Of a stretch of 37,875 nt of DNA, positions 25,288-34,652 are shown piece by piece. Both the position numbers and the translations under genes were made by a program. The stretch covers positions 1 to 37,875 of the forward strand of contig JANPBT010000049.1 of assembly GCA_031430575.1 (NCBI GenBank), given 5' to 3'. Numbering within the stretch: the first letter of the stretch is position 1; each line of letters begins with the position of its first letter. The stretch is from JANMDS01 sp031430575. GTDB lineage: Bacteria; Pseudomonadota; Gammaproteobacteria; Burkholderiales; Casimicrobiaceae. The notes beneath the pieces are model-generated. The model saw only the letters and a program-made list of their open reading frames with translations, did no database searches and was not told the DNA's origin.

Positions 25288-26706
25288 TCATTGCGTTAAC
25301 ACCCAAGTATCTTTAGTGCCACCGCCCTGCGAAGAATTCACCACCAGTGAGCCCTCTTCCAGCGCCACACGGCATAAGCCACCGGGCACCAACCGCGTCT
25401 CTTTGCCGCAGAGCACATACGGCCGCAGATCAATATGGCGCGGAGCGATGCCCGATTCAACGTAAGTCGGGCAGGTTGAAAGGGCAAGCGTTGGCTGGGC
25501 AATATAGCCCTGCGGCTTGGCTAAGATGCGGGCGCGGAAGGACTCAATCTGCGCTTTCGTTGATGCGGGCCCAACCAGCATGCCGTAGCCGCCCGCACCA
25601 TGCACTTCTTTCACAACGAGCGAGGCGAGATTGGCCAACACATACGACAACTCATCTGGCTTGCGGCATTGATAGGTCGGCACGTTATTTAAGATCGGCT
25701 CTTCATTGAGATAAAACTTGATCACCTCGGGGATGAACGGATAGGTCGATTTATCATCGGCAATGCCAGTGCCGACTGCATTGGCAATGGTAACCCGCCC
25801 GGTGCGCACGACAGAGAGCAACCCCGGCACACCTAAGCTGGAATCAGCGCGGAAGACCAATGGGTCTAAAAAATCATCGTCGACGCGACGATAGATCACA
25901 TCCACCCGCTGCGGGCCTTGCGTGGTGCGCATATAGACTGCGCCATCATCAACAAAAAGATCTTTGCCCTGGACAAGCTCTACGCCCATTTGCTGCGCCA
26001 AAAAAGCGTGCTCAAAATAGGCGGAGTTGTACATCCCAGGCGTCAGCACAACCACATTGGGCGCGTCCACCGCGCTTGGCGCGCTAGAGCGCAGCGTCTC
26101 TAGCAGCAAATCTGGATAATGCTCGATCGGGGCAATCGGCATTTTGCTAAATGCCTCGGGAAAGAGTCGCATCATCATTTTGCGATCTTCCAGCATATAA
26201 GACACGCCCGATGGCACGCGTAGATTATCTTCAAGCACGTAAAACTCACCCGCACCCGCGCGCACAATATCGATGCCTGCAATATGACAGTAATTGTTAC
26301 CGGCGACGTCAACACCCTGCATATGCGGCCGGTACTGGGCGTTGAGATAGATTTGCTCAGCGGGAATCACCCCCGCTTTGATAATGTGTTGCGCGTGATA
26401 GACGTCGTGAATAAAAAGATTCAGTGCGCGCACCCGCTGGGTCAGCCCTTTTTCGAGCGTGGCCCACTCGTTGGCTGGGATGACGCGCGGGATCAGATCA
26501 AACGGGATCAGCCGCTCTGTGCCGGCATCATCGCCATAAACCGCAAAGGTAATCCCCACTTGCCGAAAAGCGGCATCAGCTTGTTGGCGCTTTGCCCGCA
26601 TTGCCTCGGCTGAATAAGATTTCGCCCACTGGGCGTAACCGGCGTAATGATCGAGCGGCACACGTTGCTGCGCGTCAAGGCCATACATTTCGTCGAAAAA
26701 AGCCAT
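25288..26706 (-). CDS. Circularly permuted type 2 ATP-grasp protein (DUF404/DUF407)
   Basis: This 472-residue protein starts FFDEMYGLDAQQRVPLDHYA. It contains family stretches RVRALNLFIHDVYH, GAGEFYVLEDNLRVPSGVSY (nucleotide/metal site) and VVKEVHGAGGYGMLVGP (lysine and glycine-rich loop). The fold resembles glutathionylspermidine synthase-like ligases that join a carboxylate to an amine using ATP. It is first in a three-gene operon with alpha-E and transglutaminase-like proteins. The length matches the family. Confidence 0.94.
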   Translation of the reverse strand: MAFFDEMYGLDAQQRVPLDHYAGYAQWAKSYSAEAMRAKRQQADAAFRQVGITFAVYGDDAGTERLIPFDLIPRVIPANEWATLEKGLTQRVRALNLFIHDVYHAQHIIKAGVIPAEQIYLNAQYRPHMQGVDVAGNNYCHIAGIDIVRAGAGEFYVLEDNLRVPSGVSYMLEDRKMMMRLFPEAFSKMPIAPIEHYPDLLLETLRSSAPSAVDAPNVVVLTPGMYNSAYFEHAFLAQQMGVELVQGKDLFVDDGAVYMRTTQGPQRVDVIYRRVDDDFLDPLVFRADSSLGVPGLLSVVRTGRVTIANAVGTGIADDKSTYPFIPEVIKFYLNEEPILNNVPTYQCRKPDELSYVLANLASLVVKEVHGAGGYGMLVGPASTKAQIESFRARILAKPQGYIAQPTLALSTCPTYVESGIAPRHIDLRPYVLCGKETRLVPGGLCRVALEEGSLVVNSSQGGGTKDTWVLTQ

Positions 26707-26773
26707 CGCACCCTAAGCGCTAAAAACTTAATGCGAGCTTAGCATACAAATTTCCATTTGCGCCAGACGCACC

Positions 26774-26792
26774 AAATCTGCGCCGCAGGTAT
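26774..26792 (-). repeat. Dispersed element, core 26778-26790
   Basis: Exact core, 4 bases after the end of the DUF3683 gene on that gene's strand. Confidence 0.95.
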
Positions 26793-26796
26793 CGTC

Positions 26797-29700
26797 TTAA
26801 AGCAATACCCGCTCGATGCCGCCAGCATTTGCCTTGCTGACGTACTCGCCAAGCCAGCCATCGCCGAGGACATTTTTTGCGATTTCGACGACGATGTAAT
26901 CGGCTTCGAGTAATCCCGATTGCAAATCGTTACGAAAGCGAGAGAGCCCTTGCAAGCACGATGGGCACGACGTCAAGATCTTCACGTCCCCAGTGTAGCC
27001 ATCGCTGCGCAATGACGTTTCGCCTTTAAGCAACTCTTCCTCTTTACGAGACCGCACCTGCGTTGAAACATCGGGCCGTGAGGCCGCAAGCGTGCCGCTC
27101 TCACCGCAGCAACGCTCATTTTGCGTCGCAGTGATGCCCAAACCAGCCACGACATCCATTGGCTTGTAGGTCTTCATCGGGCTGTGGCAAGGGTCGTGAT
27201 ACATGTATTTCTGCCCCGTTTTGCCTTCCAGCTTTACGCCCTTTTCCATCAAGTATTCATGAATATCGAGCAAGCGACAGCCAGGGAAAATCTTCTCAAA
27301 TTCATACTTCTGCAATTGATCCATGCAGGTGCCGCAAGAAACGATTACGGTCTTGATATCGAGGTAATTCAAGGTATTGGCGACGCGATGAAAGAGCACC
27401 CGATTGTTGGTCGTAATCTCTTTGCCCTTATCGGCTTGGCCGCTGGCATTTTGCGGGTAGCCACAACATAAGTAGCCCGGAGGTAATACCGTTTGCACGC
27501 CCAAGTGATAGAGCATCGCCTGCGTGGCCAAGCCCACTTGCGAAAACAATCGCTCCGAGCCGCAACCGGGAAAGTAAAACACCGCTTCGCTATCGTCCGC
27601 CGATTTTTTAGGATCGCGGATGATGGGCACCACATTGTCGTCTTCAATATCCAAAAGCTTACGCACTGTTTGCTTTGGTAAGCCGCCCGGCATCGGTTTG
27701 TTCACAAAATGAATCACCTGCGATTTGATCGAAGGCTTACCAAGCGTGGCCGGCGGCGCTTTGGTTTGATCGCCAATCAAGCCAAACTTTTTAGCTAACG
27801 TGTGCCCCGTGCGCTGGGCTTTGTAGCCCCAATCAATCATCACTGTTTTGATCACGCCAATCGTGGCGGGATCGCGCGCGTTCAAGTACGCCATGGCGGC
27901 AGCCGTGCCGGGGTTAAATTTTTTCTTGCCTGATTTGGCAAGCAGATTGCGCATCGCCATCGACACATCACCGAAATCAATATCGACCGGGCAAGGGTTT
28001 AAGCATTTGTGACACACCGTGCAATGATCGGCGACATCGGACAACTCATCCCAGTGCCGCAGCGATACGCCTCGCCGCGTTTGCTCTTCATACAAGAACG
28101 CTTCGGTGAGCGCGCCCACACCTAAAATTTTGTTACGCGGGCTATACAAAAGATTGGCGCGCGGCACGTGCGTGGCGCAGACCGGCTTGCACTTGCCGCA
28201 GCGCAAGCAATCCTTCACGCTCGAAGCAATCGCGCCGATTTCCGACGCTTCCAAAATCAAGCTTTCCGCGCCAAGCAAGCTAAACGACGGTGTGTAGGCA
28301 TTGCGCAAATCGCCACCGTGCACGAGCTTGCCCGCGTTAAAGCGATTGTGCGGATCGACTTTTGCTTTGTAGTCTTTAAACGGCTGCGTTTCGTCGTCAG
28401 TCAAAAATTCGTATTTGGTAATTCCGATGCCGTGCTCGCCCGAGATGACGCCCCCTAGCGAGCGCGCCAGCGCCATGATGCGCACGACCGCCGCATTGGC
28501 TTCGCGTAGCATTTCGTAGTTATCAGAGTTCACGGGGATATTGCTATGAACGTTGCCATCCCCCGCGTGCATGTGCAAAGCCACCCAGGTGCGCGCACGC
28601 AAAATTTCCTTGTGCAGCGCTTTTACTTTTGTCATCACCGGCGCAAAGGCCGCACCATCAAAAATATCATCCAATGGCGCGAGCAGTTCGGTTTTGTAAG
28701 AAACGCGCTCGCTGTAATCTTGTAAGGCTAAAAAATTTGCATCGAGGTGATCAAGCAAAGCTTGCCATCGCGTGCGCACGCGGGCCACCAGCTCGCGCGC
28801 CTCTGCAACTTTCTCGTCTAGTACCTGCGGCGCAGTTTGCAGCTCATCGGAAGGTTGTGTTGGCAATTCTCCAGCAAAAAATTGCACCAGTGCATCACAC
28901 AATTTCAGTTTATTTTTAATCGATAGCTCGATATTGATGCGCTCGATTCCATCGCTGTAGTCGCCAAGCTTGGGTAGCGGAATCACCACATCTTCATTAA
29001 TTTTGAAGGCATTGGTATGCTTGGAAATGGCGGCCGTACGCGCCCGATCCAGCCAAAACTTTTTGCGCGTCTCGGGAGTGACCGCTACAAAGCCTTCGGC
29101 TCCGCGCGCATTTGCAATGCGCACCACTTCACTCGCGGCCCGCATGACGGCATCGTCGGTATCACCAACAATGTCGCCGATCAGCACCATCTTTGGCCGC
29201 CCGTGGCGCTTGGCTTTGGTTTGATAGCCCACGGCTTTTACGTAGCGCTCATCCAAATGCTCTAAGCCTGCGAGCATCACCCGATTGTTGCCGGTCTGCG
29301 CATGGGAATCGATGAAGGTTTTGATCTCAACAATCGCAGGCACGGCATTTTTGACTTGCCCAAAAAATTCCAGCGCGACCGTGCGCGTAACTGGCGGCAT
29401 CTTGTGCAAGATGAAGGTGCCCTGCGTGATGATGCCGTCGCAGCCTTCTTTCTGAATGCCAGGCAGCCCCAACAAAAATTTATCGGTTACATCTTTGCCC
29501 AAGCCGGTTTTGCGAAACGTATTGCCAGGGATTACAAGCGTTTCTTCGCGCAGCTTTTTGCCTAGGCCGCCTGTGCCATCGTCGCCAAAATACTCCAGTA
29601 AAAACTGCGCCGCAGGTACGTCGTGAATCTTGCCTAAATTGTGATCCATGCGGGTGATATGGAGCCACTCAGCGCTCGCTGTGACCATGCGCCAGCTCGC

Positions 29701-30735
29701 CAAATTATCGAGCGCAGTGCCCCAAAGCACCGCTTTTTTGCCCCCAGCGTTGACGGCGATATTGCCGCCGATGCACGAAGCATCTGCGCTTGTGGGGTCA
29801 CATGCCCACACCAATGCAGCAGCCTCCGCAGCCTCCATCGCCCGGCGCGTGACCACGCCCGCGCCGCAGTTGATGGTCGCGCTCGGTTGGGTATGTCCTG
29901 GCAATACCTGCGGCTTAACTTCTGCCAGAGTATCTAATTTTTCAGTATTGATAACCGCTGACAAGCGGGTAAGCGGCACTGCGCCGCCGGTGTAGCCCGT
30001 GCCACCGCCGCGCGGGATAATCGTAAGCCCTAGCGCAATGCAGCCTTTTACGCAGCCCATGATTTCGGCTTCATCGTTTGGCGTGAGCACCACGAACGGG
30101 GCTTCCACGCGCCAATCGGTCGCGTCGGTCATGTGCGAAACGCGCGCGAGCCCGTCAAAGCCAATGTTGTCTTTGCGGGTGACTTTGCCAAACACCTTCA
30201 TCGCGCGCTTGCGCAAAGCGGCGGTTTCATCAAATTGGGTGTCAAACTTTTCGACGGCGGCATGCGCAAGCGCGAGCAATTCACCTACGAGCGCATCCCG
30301 CGCCCGCGCTTCACTGTCGTTCGCATCAACTAAGCGACGCTTTTGAATTTCGCCCAAGCGATGCTTCAGGGCATCGACCAACAGGCTGCGCCGCTTTGGG
30401 CTGTCAATCAAATCATCTTGCAAATACGGGTTACGCTCAACGACCCAAATATCGCCAAGCACCTCAAATAACATTCGGGCGCTGCGACCCGTTTTTCGCT
30501 CACCGCGCAACTGCGTTAACGTGCCCCAAGCCAATTCACCTAGTAACCGGGCTACGATTTCGCGGTCAGAAAATGAGGTGTAGTTGTAGGGAATTTCGCG
30601 TAATCGCACGCCGATGCTCGCCGGCGATTGCGTCACTGCGTTACCCGCTTGCTGCGCGCGCACGGATGCAGCAGCGCCGGTCGCGGCAGTATCTTTCGGC
30701 AAGGCGTGGTGCAACGGGGGCGTAGGGCGAAGCAT
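26797..30735 (-). CDS. FAD-binding oxidase / Fe-S oxidoreductase fusion (DUF3683 type)
   Basis: This 1312-residue cytoplasmic oxidoreductase fuses several parts. An N-terminal DUF3683-like region comes first, then an FAD-binding type 4 domain (PRGGGTGYTGGAVPL) and an FAD-linked oxidase C-terminal domain (HMHAGDGNVHSNIP, GEHGIGITK). Next come two 4Fe-4S motifs near residues 840 (CLRCGKCKPVC) and 905 (CTVCHKCLNPCP), and two CCG-type cysteine-rich segments near 1088 (CCGYPQN) and 1205 (CCGESGT). The layout resembles D-lactate or glycolate oxidase subunits (GlcD + GlcF) in one chain; the substrate is probably a 2-hydroxy acid. The ATG at 30735 was chosen over 30915 because the longer form would translate a dispersed element. 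Elements are read in frame as VPAAQF (about 373) and TAPQV (about 633). Confidence 0.92.
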   Translation of the reverse strand: MLRPTPPLHHALPKDTAATGAAASVRAQQAGNAVTQSPASIGVRLREIPYNYTSFSDREIVARLLGELAWGTLTQLRGERKTGRSARMLFEVLGDIWVVERNPYLQDDLIDSPKRRSLLVDALKHRLGEIQKRRLVDANDSEARARDALVGELLALAHAAVEKFDTQFDETAALRKRAMKVFGKVTRKDNIGFDGLARVSHMTDATDWRVEAPFVVLTPNDEAEIMGCVKGCIALGLTIIPRGGGTGYTGGAVPLTRLSAVINTEKLDTLAEVKPQVLPGHTQPSATINCGAGVVTRRAMEAAEAAALVWACDPTSADASCIGGNIAVNAGGKKAVLWGTALDNLASWRMVTASAEWLHITRMDHNLGKIHDVPAAQFLLEYFGDDGTGGLGKKLREETLVIPGNTFRKTGLGKDVTDKFLLGLPGIQKEGCDGIITQGTFILHKMPPVTRTVALEFFGQVKNAVPAIVEIKTFIDSHAQTGNNRVMLAGLEHLDERYVKAVGYQTKAKRHGRPKMVLIGDIVGDTDDAVMRAASEVVRIANARGAEGFVAVTPETRKKFWLDRARTAAISKHTNAFKINEDVVIPLPKLGDYSDGIERINIELSIKNKLKLCDALVQFFAGELPTQPSDELQTAPQVLDEKVAEARELVARVRTRWQALLDHLDANFLALQDYSERVSYKTELLAPLDDIFDGAAFAPVMTKVKALHKEILRARTWVALHMHAGDGNVHSNIPVNSDNYEMLREANAAVVRIMALARSLGGVISGEHGIGITKYEFLTDDETQPFKDYKAKVDPHNRFNAGKLVHGGDLRNAYTPSFSLLGAESLILEASEIGAIASSVKDCLRCGKCKPVCATHVPRANLLYSPRNKILGVGALTEAFLYEEQTRRGVSLRHWDELSDVADHCTVCHKCLNPCPVDIDFGDVSMAMRNLLAKSGKKKFNPGTAAAMAYLNARDPATIGVIKTVMIDWGYKAQRTGHTLAKKFGLIGDQTKAPPATLGKPSIKSQVIHFVNKPMPGGLPKQTVRKLLDIEDDNVVPIIRDPKKSADDSEAVFYFPGCGSERLFSQVGLATQAMLYHLGVQTVLPPGYLCCGYPQNASGQADKGKEITTNNRVLFHRVANTLNYLDIKTVIVSCGTCMDQLQKYEFEKIFPGCRLLDIHEYLMEKGVKLEGKTGQKYMYHDPCHSPMKTYKPMDVVAGLGITATQNERCCGESGTLAASRPDVSTQVRSRKEEELLKGETSLRSDGYTGDVKILTSCPSCLQGLSRFRNDLQSGLLEADYIVVEIAKNVLGDGWLGEYVSKANAGGIERVLL
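28821..28839 (+). repeat. Dispersed element inside the DUF3683 gene, core 28823-28835
   Basis: Exact core, read as T-A-P-Q-V in a helical linker. Confidence 0.95.
29601..29619 (-). repeat. Dispersed element inside the DUF3683 gene, core 29605-29617
   Basis: Exact core, read as V-P-A-A-Q-F. Confidence 0.95.
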
Positions 30736-30742
30736 AGTCAAA

Positions 30743-30761
30743 ATACCTGCGGCGCAGTTTT
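30743..30761 (+). repeat. Dispersed element, core 30745-30757
   Basis: Exact core, directly upstream of the DUF3683 start codon. Confidence 0.95.
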
Positions 30762-31081
30762 GCGCGGATATGTAGCGTTGTAGTTTACTGCGCTGCAGCA
30801 AAACCCTGTCGCGCCTGAGGAAAACCCAGCTGAGATCGTCCGCGGAATCAATACGCGCGCAGCCCCGTGCCTCGTCATCCCAAAAATTGCTCCGATCCAT
30901 TCCTAAAAGATGCAAACTGCGCAGAGAGCCACTAGCACTTGAGACATTATTTGATCTTTTCGACGTCGCGTCTAATTTTCAAAACAAGGCGCGACTGTTT
31001 TTGCGGCGCGAGCGCCTTTTGCCACGCATAATAATGATCTGAAAAAAGCTTTTTTCCCTTTTGATTTGCTTAGAGAACCCT
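30762..31081. other. Divergent intergenic region upstream of the TonB receptor
   Basis: It holds promoters for both directions. Near the receptor, AAGGCGC at 30986-30992 can pair with GCGCCTT at 31012-31018, which is followed by TT. A smaller hairpin, GGCGC-GA-GCGCC, also lies at 31005-31016. Either could be a leader structure or a terminator. No Fur-like box or known riboswitch was recognised. Confidence 0.4.
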
Positions 31082-33499
31082 ATGACCACACTTCAACGCG
31101 CCGTTAGGCTCGCGCTTTACGGCAGTGCCGTACTTGGATTCACGCCGTTCGCGCTCGCGCAAACGCCTCCCGCGGCACCAACGGCGACTCAAGCACAACC
31201 CGCCACGCCGCAATCTGTTGAGGCGACAACAGTTTTAGGTTCGCGTCGGGTTACCAACGCGTCTATCGTGGATACGGTTGTTCCTGTTGATGTCATTCCC
31301 CTGTCAAAAATCGCCGAGCAAGGCGGCCAGTTTGATCTGGCACAAACGCTTCAATACATCTCACCTTCGTTTAACTCAACCCGACAAACCGGCGCTGACG
31401 GCGCAGATTTGATCGATTCAGCAGCGTTGCGCGGGCTCAGCTCCGATCAAACGCTGGTGCTCGTCAATGGCAAGCGCCGCCACACCGCGGCGCTAGTCAA
31501 TATTTTCGGCGCGCGCAATCGGGGCTCTACTGGCACGGATATGAACGCAATCCCCATGCTCGCGGTAGATTCAGTCACCGTATTGCGCGATGGCGCGGCT
31601 GCGCAATATGGCTCGGATGCGATCGCTGGCGTGTTAGATATCGCCCTTAAAAAACGTGCGGGCTGTGAAGGCGTGCTTGGCGCGGGACAATATTCCGCAG
31701 GCGATGGCAAAAACTATCTAGGCTCTGCGTATTGCGGCTTCGCGCTCGGCAATGGCGGCAGCTTTGCCATCACGGGTGAATACCAGGATCGCGGTCGCTC
31801 CAACCGAGCGGAAGCCGACAATCCGCGCATCATCGGCGATACGGCTGTCAAAAACAAAACGCTTTACCTCAACGGAGAGTTACCCACATTTTCTGGCGCA
31901 CGCTTTTACTTCACCGCAGGGGCGCAAAACCGTGATGCCTCCTCTGGCGCGTTCGCGCGCGGCGGCATCGGGTCAGACGATATTCCTTCGCGCAATTCCG
32001 CGGCGCTTTACCCCAACGGTTTTGTGCCGTTTATCGATGGCGTCATCGAAGATCGTTACGCAACGATTGGCCACAAAATGCAAATCGGCGAATGGAATGC
32101 AGATCTTTCGCAAACCTACGGTTTCAACGATATGCGTTACACGATCAACGGCACCTTAAACGCCTCGATCGCAAATAAAGATTTGCTCGCTGGTGGCAAG
32201 GGGCTAAGCCCGACGTCGTTTGATGCAGGCGGCTTTTCATTCGCCCAATCGACGACCAATTTCGATATGTCCCGTTTTTTTTCAACCATCGGTAATGGCC
32301 TCAACGTCGCCTTTGGCGCAGAGGCGCGTAGCGAGCGTTACAAAATATTTGCCGGTGACGCGGGCTCGTATATTGATGCCGATGGCGTTGGTGAGGGTGG
32401 CAACGCTGGCAGCCAAGGTTTCCCCGGCTTTCAGCCTGCGGATCAAACCAGTCGCGCCCGCCGCAGCTGGGCGGGCTATGTCGATCTCGAAACGGATGTG
32501 ACCAAAGCGCTCAAACTGCAAACGGCGCTGCGCTACGAGCACTACAGCGATTTTGGCAACACATTGACCGGAAAAATCGCCGCGAGCTTCAAACTTGACC
32601 AAGCGACCTTACTGCGCGGATCATTGAGCACCGGCTTTCGTGCGCCATCCTTGCAGCAGGTATTTTTCTCGTCGACGTTTACCGATTTCATCAGCGGTGA
32701 GCCACTCGATGTCGTGCTCGCGCCCAACGGCAGCGCAATCGCCAATGCAGCGGGCATTCCAAAATTAAAGGAAGAAAAGTCAAAGAGCTTTACGCTTGGC
32801 GCGACGTGGAAGCCTAGCGAGGCAATCTCAGCGACACTGGATTTATATTCGATCAAAATCACCGACCGCGTCGTACTTTCCGGTCGATTTGATGCCGATA
32901 ATTATCCTACTCTTGGCGCTGCCCTTGCAAAATTAGGCGTAGGCCAAGCCCAGTTTTTTGTGAACTCCGTGAATACAAAAACCGAAGGTATTGACCTCAC
33001 GCTAGCGCACAAAACAGGGCTCGCCGGTGGCAAGCTCAATAGCTATTTGGGCCTGAATGTAAGCTCAACCAAAGTCACCGACGTGCGCGCGCCAAAAGCG
33101 CTCGAAGGTTTTGAAAGTGTTTTGCTCTCCGAGCGTGAGCGTTTATTTATCGAGCAAGGCGGCCCGCGCGCGAAAGCCACGCTCGGGTTAGAGTACAGCT
33201 ACGCTAAGCTCACAACTGATTTGAAAATCATTTATTTCGGCGGCCAAACGCTGGGCACGTTTTCAGGCACTGAAAACGGCGTACCCAATGCCCGCTATGC
33301 GCCAAAAGCCTCGGCCGATTTAGCCTTTACTTACGCGTTTAATCCAAATACGAAATTAACCATTGGCGGCACCAACATTTTTAACGTCAAACCCACCACG
33401 CAAGATGCAAACGAAACCGACAATGGTTTCAAATACGACAGCGTGCAATTCGGTTTGAACGGCGCTGCGTACTTCGCACGACTGTGGACCAAGTTCTAA
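31082..33499 (+). CDS. TonB-dependent outer-membrane receptor
   Basis: This 805-residue protein has a signal peptide ending FALAQ (residue 27), a low-complexity linker rich in Ala/Pro/Thr, and a plug domain (from about residue 50) with LVNGKRRHTAALVN and VTVLRDGAAAQYGSDAIAGVLDI. A 22-strand barrel follows, ending in the usual aromatic (FARLWTKF). TonB receptors import siderophores, B12, sugars or other large nutrients across the outer membrane with energy from TonB/ExbBD. No substrate-specific motif is evident and the neighbours give no clue. The start at 31082 removes seven residues that would precede a normal signal peptide. It contains no dispersed element. Confidence 0.95.
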   Translation: MTTLQRAVRLALYGSAVLGFTPFALAQTPPAAPTATQAQPATPQSVEATTVLGSRRVTNASIVDTVVPVDVIPLSKIAEQGGQFDLAQTLQYISPSFNSTRQTGADGADLIDSAALRGLSSDQTLVLVNGKRRHTAALVNIFGARNRGSTGTDMNAIPMLAVDSVTVLRDGAAAQYGSDAIAGVLDIALKKRAGCEGVLGAGQYSAGDGKNYLGSAYCGFALGNGGSFAITGEYQDRGRSNRAEADNPRIIGDTAVKNKTLYLNGELPTFSGARFYFTAGAQNRDASSGAFARGGIGSDDIPSRNSAALYPNGFVPFIDGVIEDRYATIGHKMQIGEWNADLSQTYGFNDMRYTINGTLNASIANKDLLAGGKGLSPTSFDAGGFSFAQSTTNFDMSRFFSTIGNGLNVAFGAEARSERYKIFAGDAGSYIDADGVGEGGNAGSQGFPGFQPADQTSRARRSWAGYVDLETDVTKALKLQTALRYEHYSDFGNTLTGKIAASFKLDQATLLRGSLSTGFRAPSLQQVFFSSTFTDFISGEPLDVVLAPNGSAIANAAGIPKLKEEKSKSFTLGATWKPSEAISATLDLYSIKITDRVVLSGRFDADNYPTLGAALAKLGVGQAQFFVNSVNTKTEGIDLTLAHKTGLAGGKLNSYLGLNVSSTKVTDVRAPKALEGFESVLLSERERLFIEQGGPRAKATLGLEYSYAKLTTDLKIIYFGGQTLGTFSGTENGVPNARYAPKASADLAFTYAFNPNTKLTIGGTNIFNVKPTTQDANETDNGFKYDSVQFGLNGAAYFARLWTKF

Positions 33500-33563
33500 G
33501 CGAAGGCCGCGCAAAACGGTTTGCTAAACGACCGTAACGCCTCGAGAAGCGCTTTCGGAATCA

Positions 33564-33594
33564 ATCATGGGCATCGACCGCAATTGCCCATGAT
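33564..33594 (+). terminator. Inverted repeat after the TonB receptor, possible terminator
   Basis: ATCATGGGCA, 11-base loop, TGCCCATGAT: a perfect ten-base stem followed by only two T. It could also be an operator. Confidence 0.45.
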
Positions 33595-33676
33595 TTCCGA
33601 GCAAAGCGAGGCGATGGATCGAGATATTGCGCCATGGGTCGTGCGCTCATAGGCGAGGACACGCATAATCGCGCCA

Positions 33677-34516
33677 ATGAAAACTCCCGCCCGCCTCCAA
33701 TCCCTCGTTGAAGAAGGGCTCATCGATGCGGTCGTGCGGCAATTGATGAGCGGTAAAGAGGCGAAAGTCTTTGTCGTGCGCTGCGGCGAAGAAACCCGCT
33801 GCGCGAAGGTTTATAAAGAAGCAACCGAGCGCAATTTTCGGCAGGCGGTGGACTACACCGAAAACCGCAAAACAAAAAATTCACGGCAAGCCCGGGCCAT
33901 GGCTAAAGGCACTAAATTTGGTCGCCAATCGCAAGAAGCGGCTTGGCAAAGCGCAGAGGTCGATGCGCTCTATCGGCTTGCGCAGGCTGGCGTGCGCGTG
34001 CCCAAGCCGTTTAACTTTCACGAAGGCGTGTTGCTCATGGAATTGGTGGTTGATGCCGATGGCCATGCTGCGCCTCGGCTCAACGATGTGCAATTCACCG
34101 CCGCCGATGCGATCGCGCATCACGCGACGCTGATTAAAGAAGTCGTGCGTATGCTCGGCGCAGGTATCGTGCATGGCGATTTGTCGGAATTCAATATTCT
34201 GCTTGATGCCACTGGGCCGGTCATCATCGATCTGCCGCAAGCGGTCGATGCCGCGGGCAACAATCACGCTCCGCGGATGCTCCTGCGCGATGTGAATAAT
34301 CTGCGCAACTTTTTTGGCAGATTCGCCCCCGCACTTCTCAAAACGGAATATGGCATGGAAATTTTGGATCTCTACCAGCGCGGCCTGCTAAGTGAGAGCG
34401 TTGTCCTCACCGGTCGCTACGTGCACGCAAAAGGCACGGTCGATTTAACCAGCGTGATGCGTGAAATCGAAGATGCCCGCTTTGAAGAGGCCGAGCGTAG
34501 ATTGCGGATGCAATAA
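33677..34516 (+). CDS. RIO1-family atypical serine/threonine protein kinase
   Basis: This 279-residue protein has the RIO features: nucleotide loop SGKEAKVFVV (25-34), the ATP lysine in CAKVYK (Lys44), the catalytic loop HGDLSEFNIL (166-175) and the metal aspartate in IIDLPQ (Asp185). Bacterial members of this size are found across Beta- and Gammaproteobacteria; their targets are mostly unknown, though RIO proteins are linked to ribosome assembly in other domains. It ends 37 bases before an inverted pair of dispersed elements, convergent with the methyltransferase gene. Confidence 0.93.
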   Translation: MKTPARLQSLVEEGLIDAVVRQLMSGKEAKVFVVRCGEETRCAKVYKEATERNFRQAVDYTENRKTKNSRQARAMAKGTKFGRQSQEAAWQSAEVDALYRLAQAGVRVPKPFNFHEGVLLMELVVDADGHAAPRLNDVQFTAADAIAHHATLIKEVVRMLGAGIVHGDLSEFNILLDATGPVIIDLPQAVDAAGNNHAPRMLLRDVNNLRNFFGRFAPALLKTEYGMEILDLYQRGLLSESVVLTGRYVHAKGTVDLTSVMREIEDARFEEAERRLRMQ

Positions 34517-34553
34517 ACGATAATAAATACGCAAACATTGCGCATTGGTGGAG

Positions 34554-34572
34554 ATACCTGCGGCGCAGATTT
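34554..34572 (+). repeat. Dispersed element, core 34556-34568 (left arm of inverted pair)
   Basis: Exact core at a convergent junction. Paired with 34609-34627. Confidence 0.95.
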
Positions 34573-34608
34573 CACCGTTTTCACACCAGAAAATGCATTA
34601 GATCGTCA

Positions 34609-34627
34609 AATTCTGCGCCGCAGGTAT
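34609..34627 (-). repeat. Dispersed element, core 34613-34625 (right arm of inverted pair)
   Basis: Exact core. The arms match over nearly the whole 19 bases. Confidence 0.95.
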
Positions 34628-34652
34628 GCGCGCTTTCATCCGCGCCAAACCA

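Noticed and set aside
29904..29920. AATACCTGCGGCTTAAC inside the DUF3683 gene
   Set aside because: Matches the left half then diverges. It could be a decayed copy (read as KPQV) but is too short to list.
30736..30915. Upstream extension of the DUF3683 gene to 30915
   Set aside because: It crosses an element and has no family similarity; the start at 30735 gives a normal N terminus.
31005..31020. Hairpin GGCGC-GA-GCGCC with T run as a true terminator or riboswitch
   Set aside because: The stem is only five pairs and lies in the leader of the TonB receptor; no aptamer motif is recognised. Mentioned only in the intergenic entry.
31397..31412. GACGGCGCAGATTT inside the TonB receptor plug
   Set aside because: Half-match only, within a plausible plug sequence (TGADGADLID).
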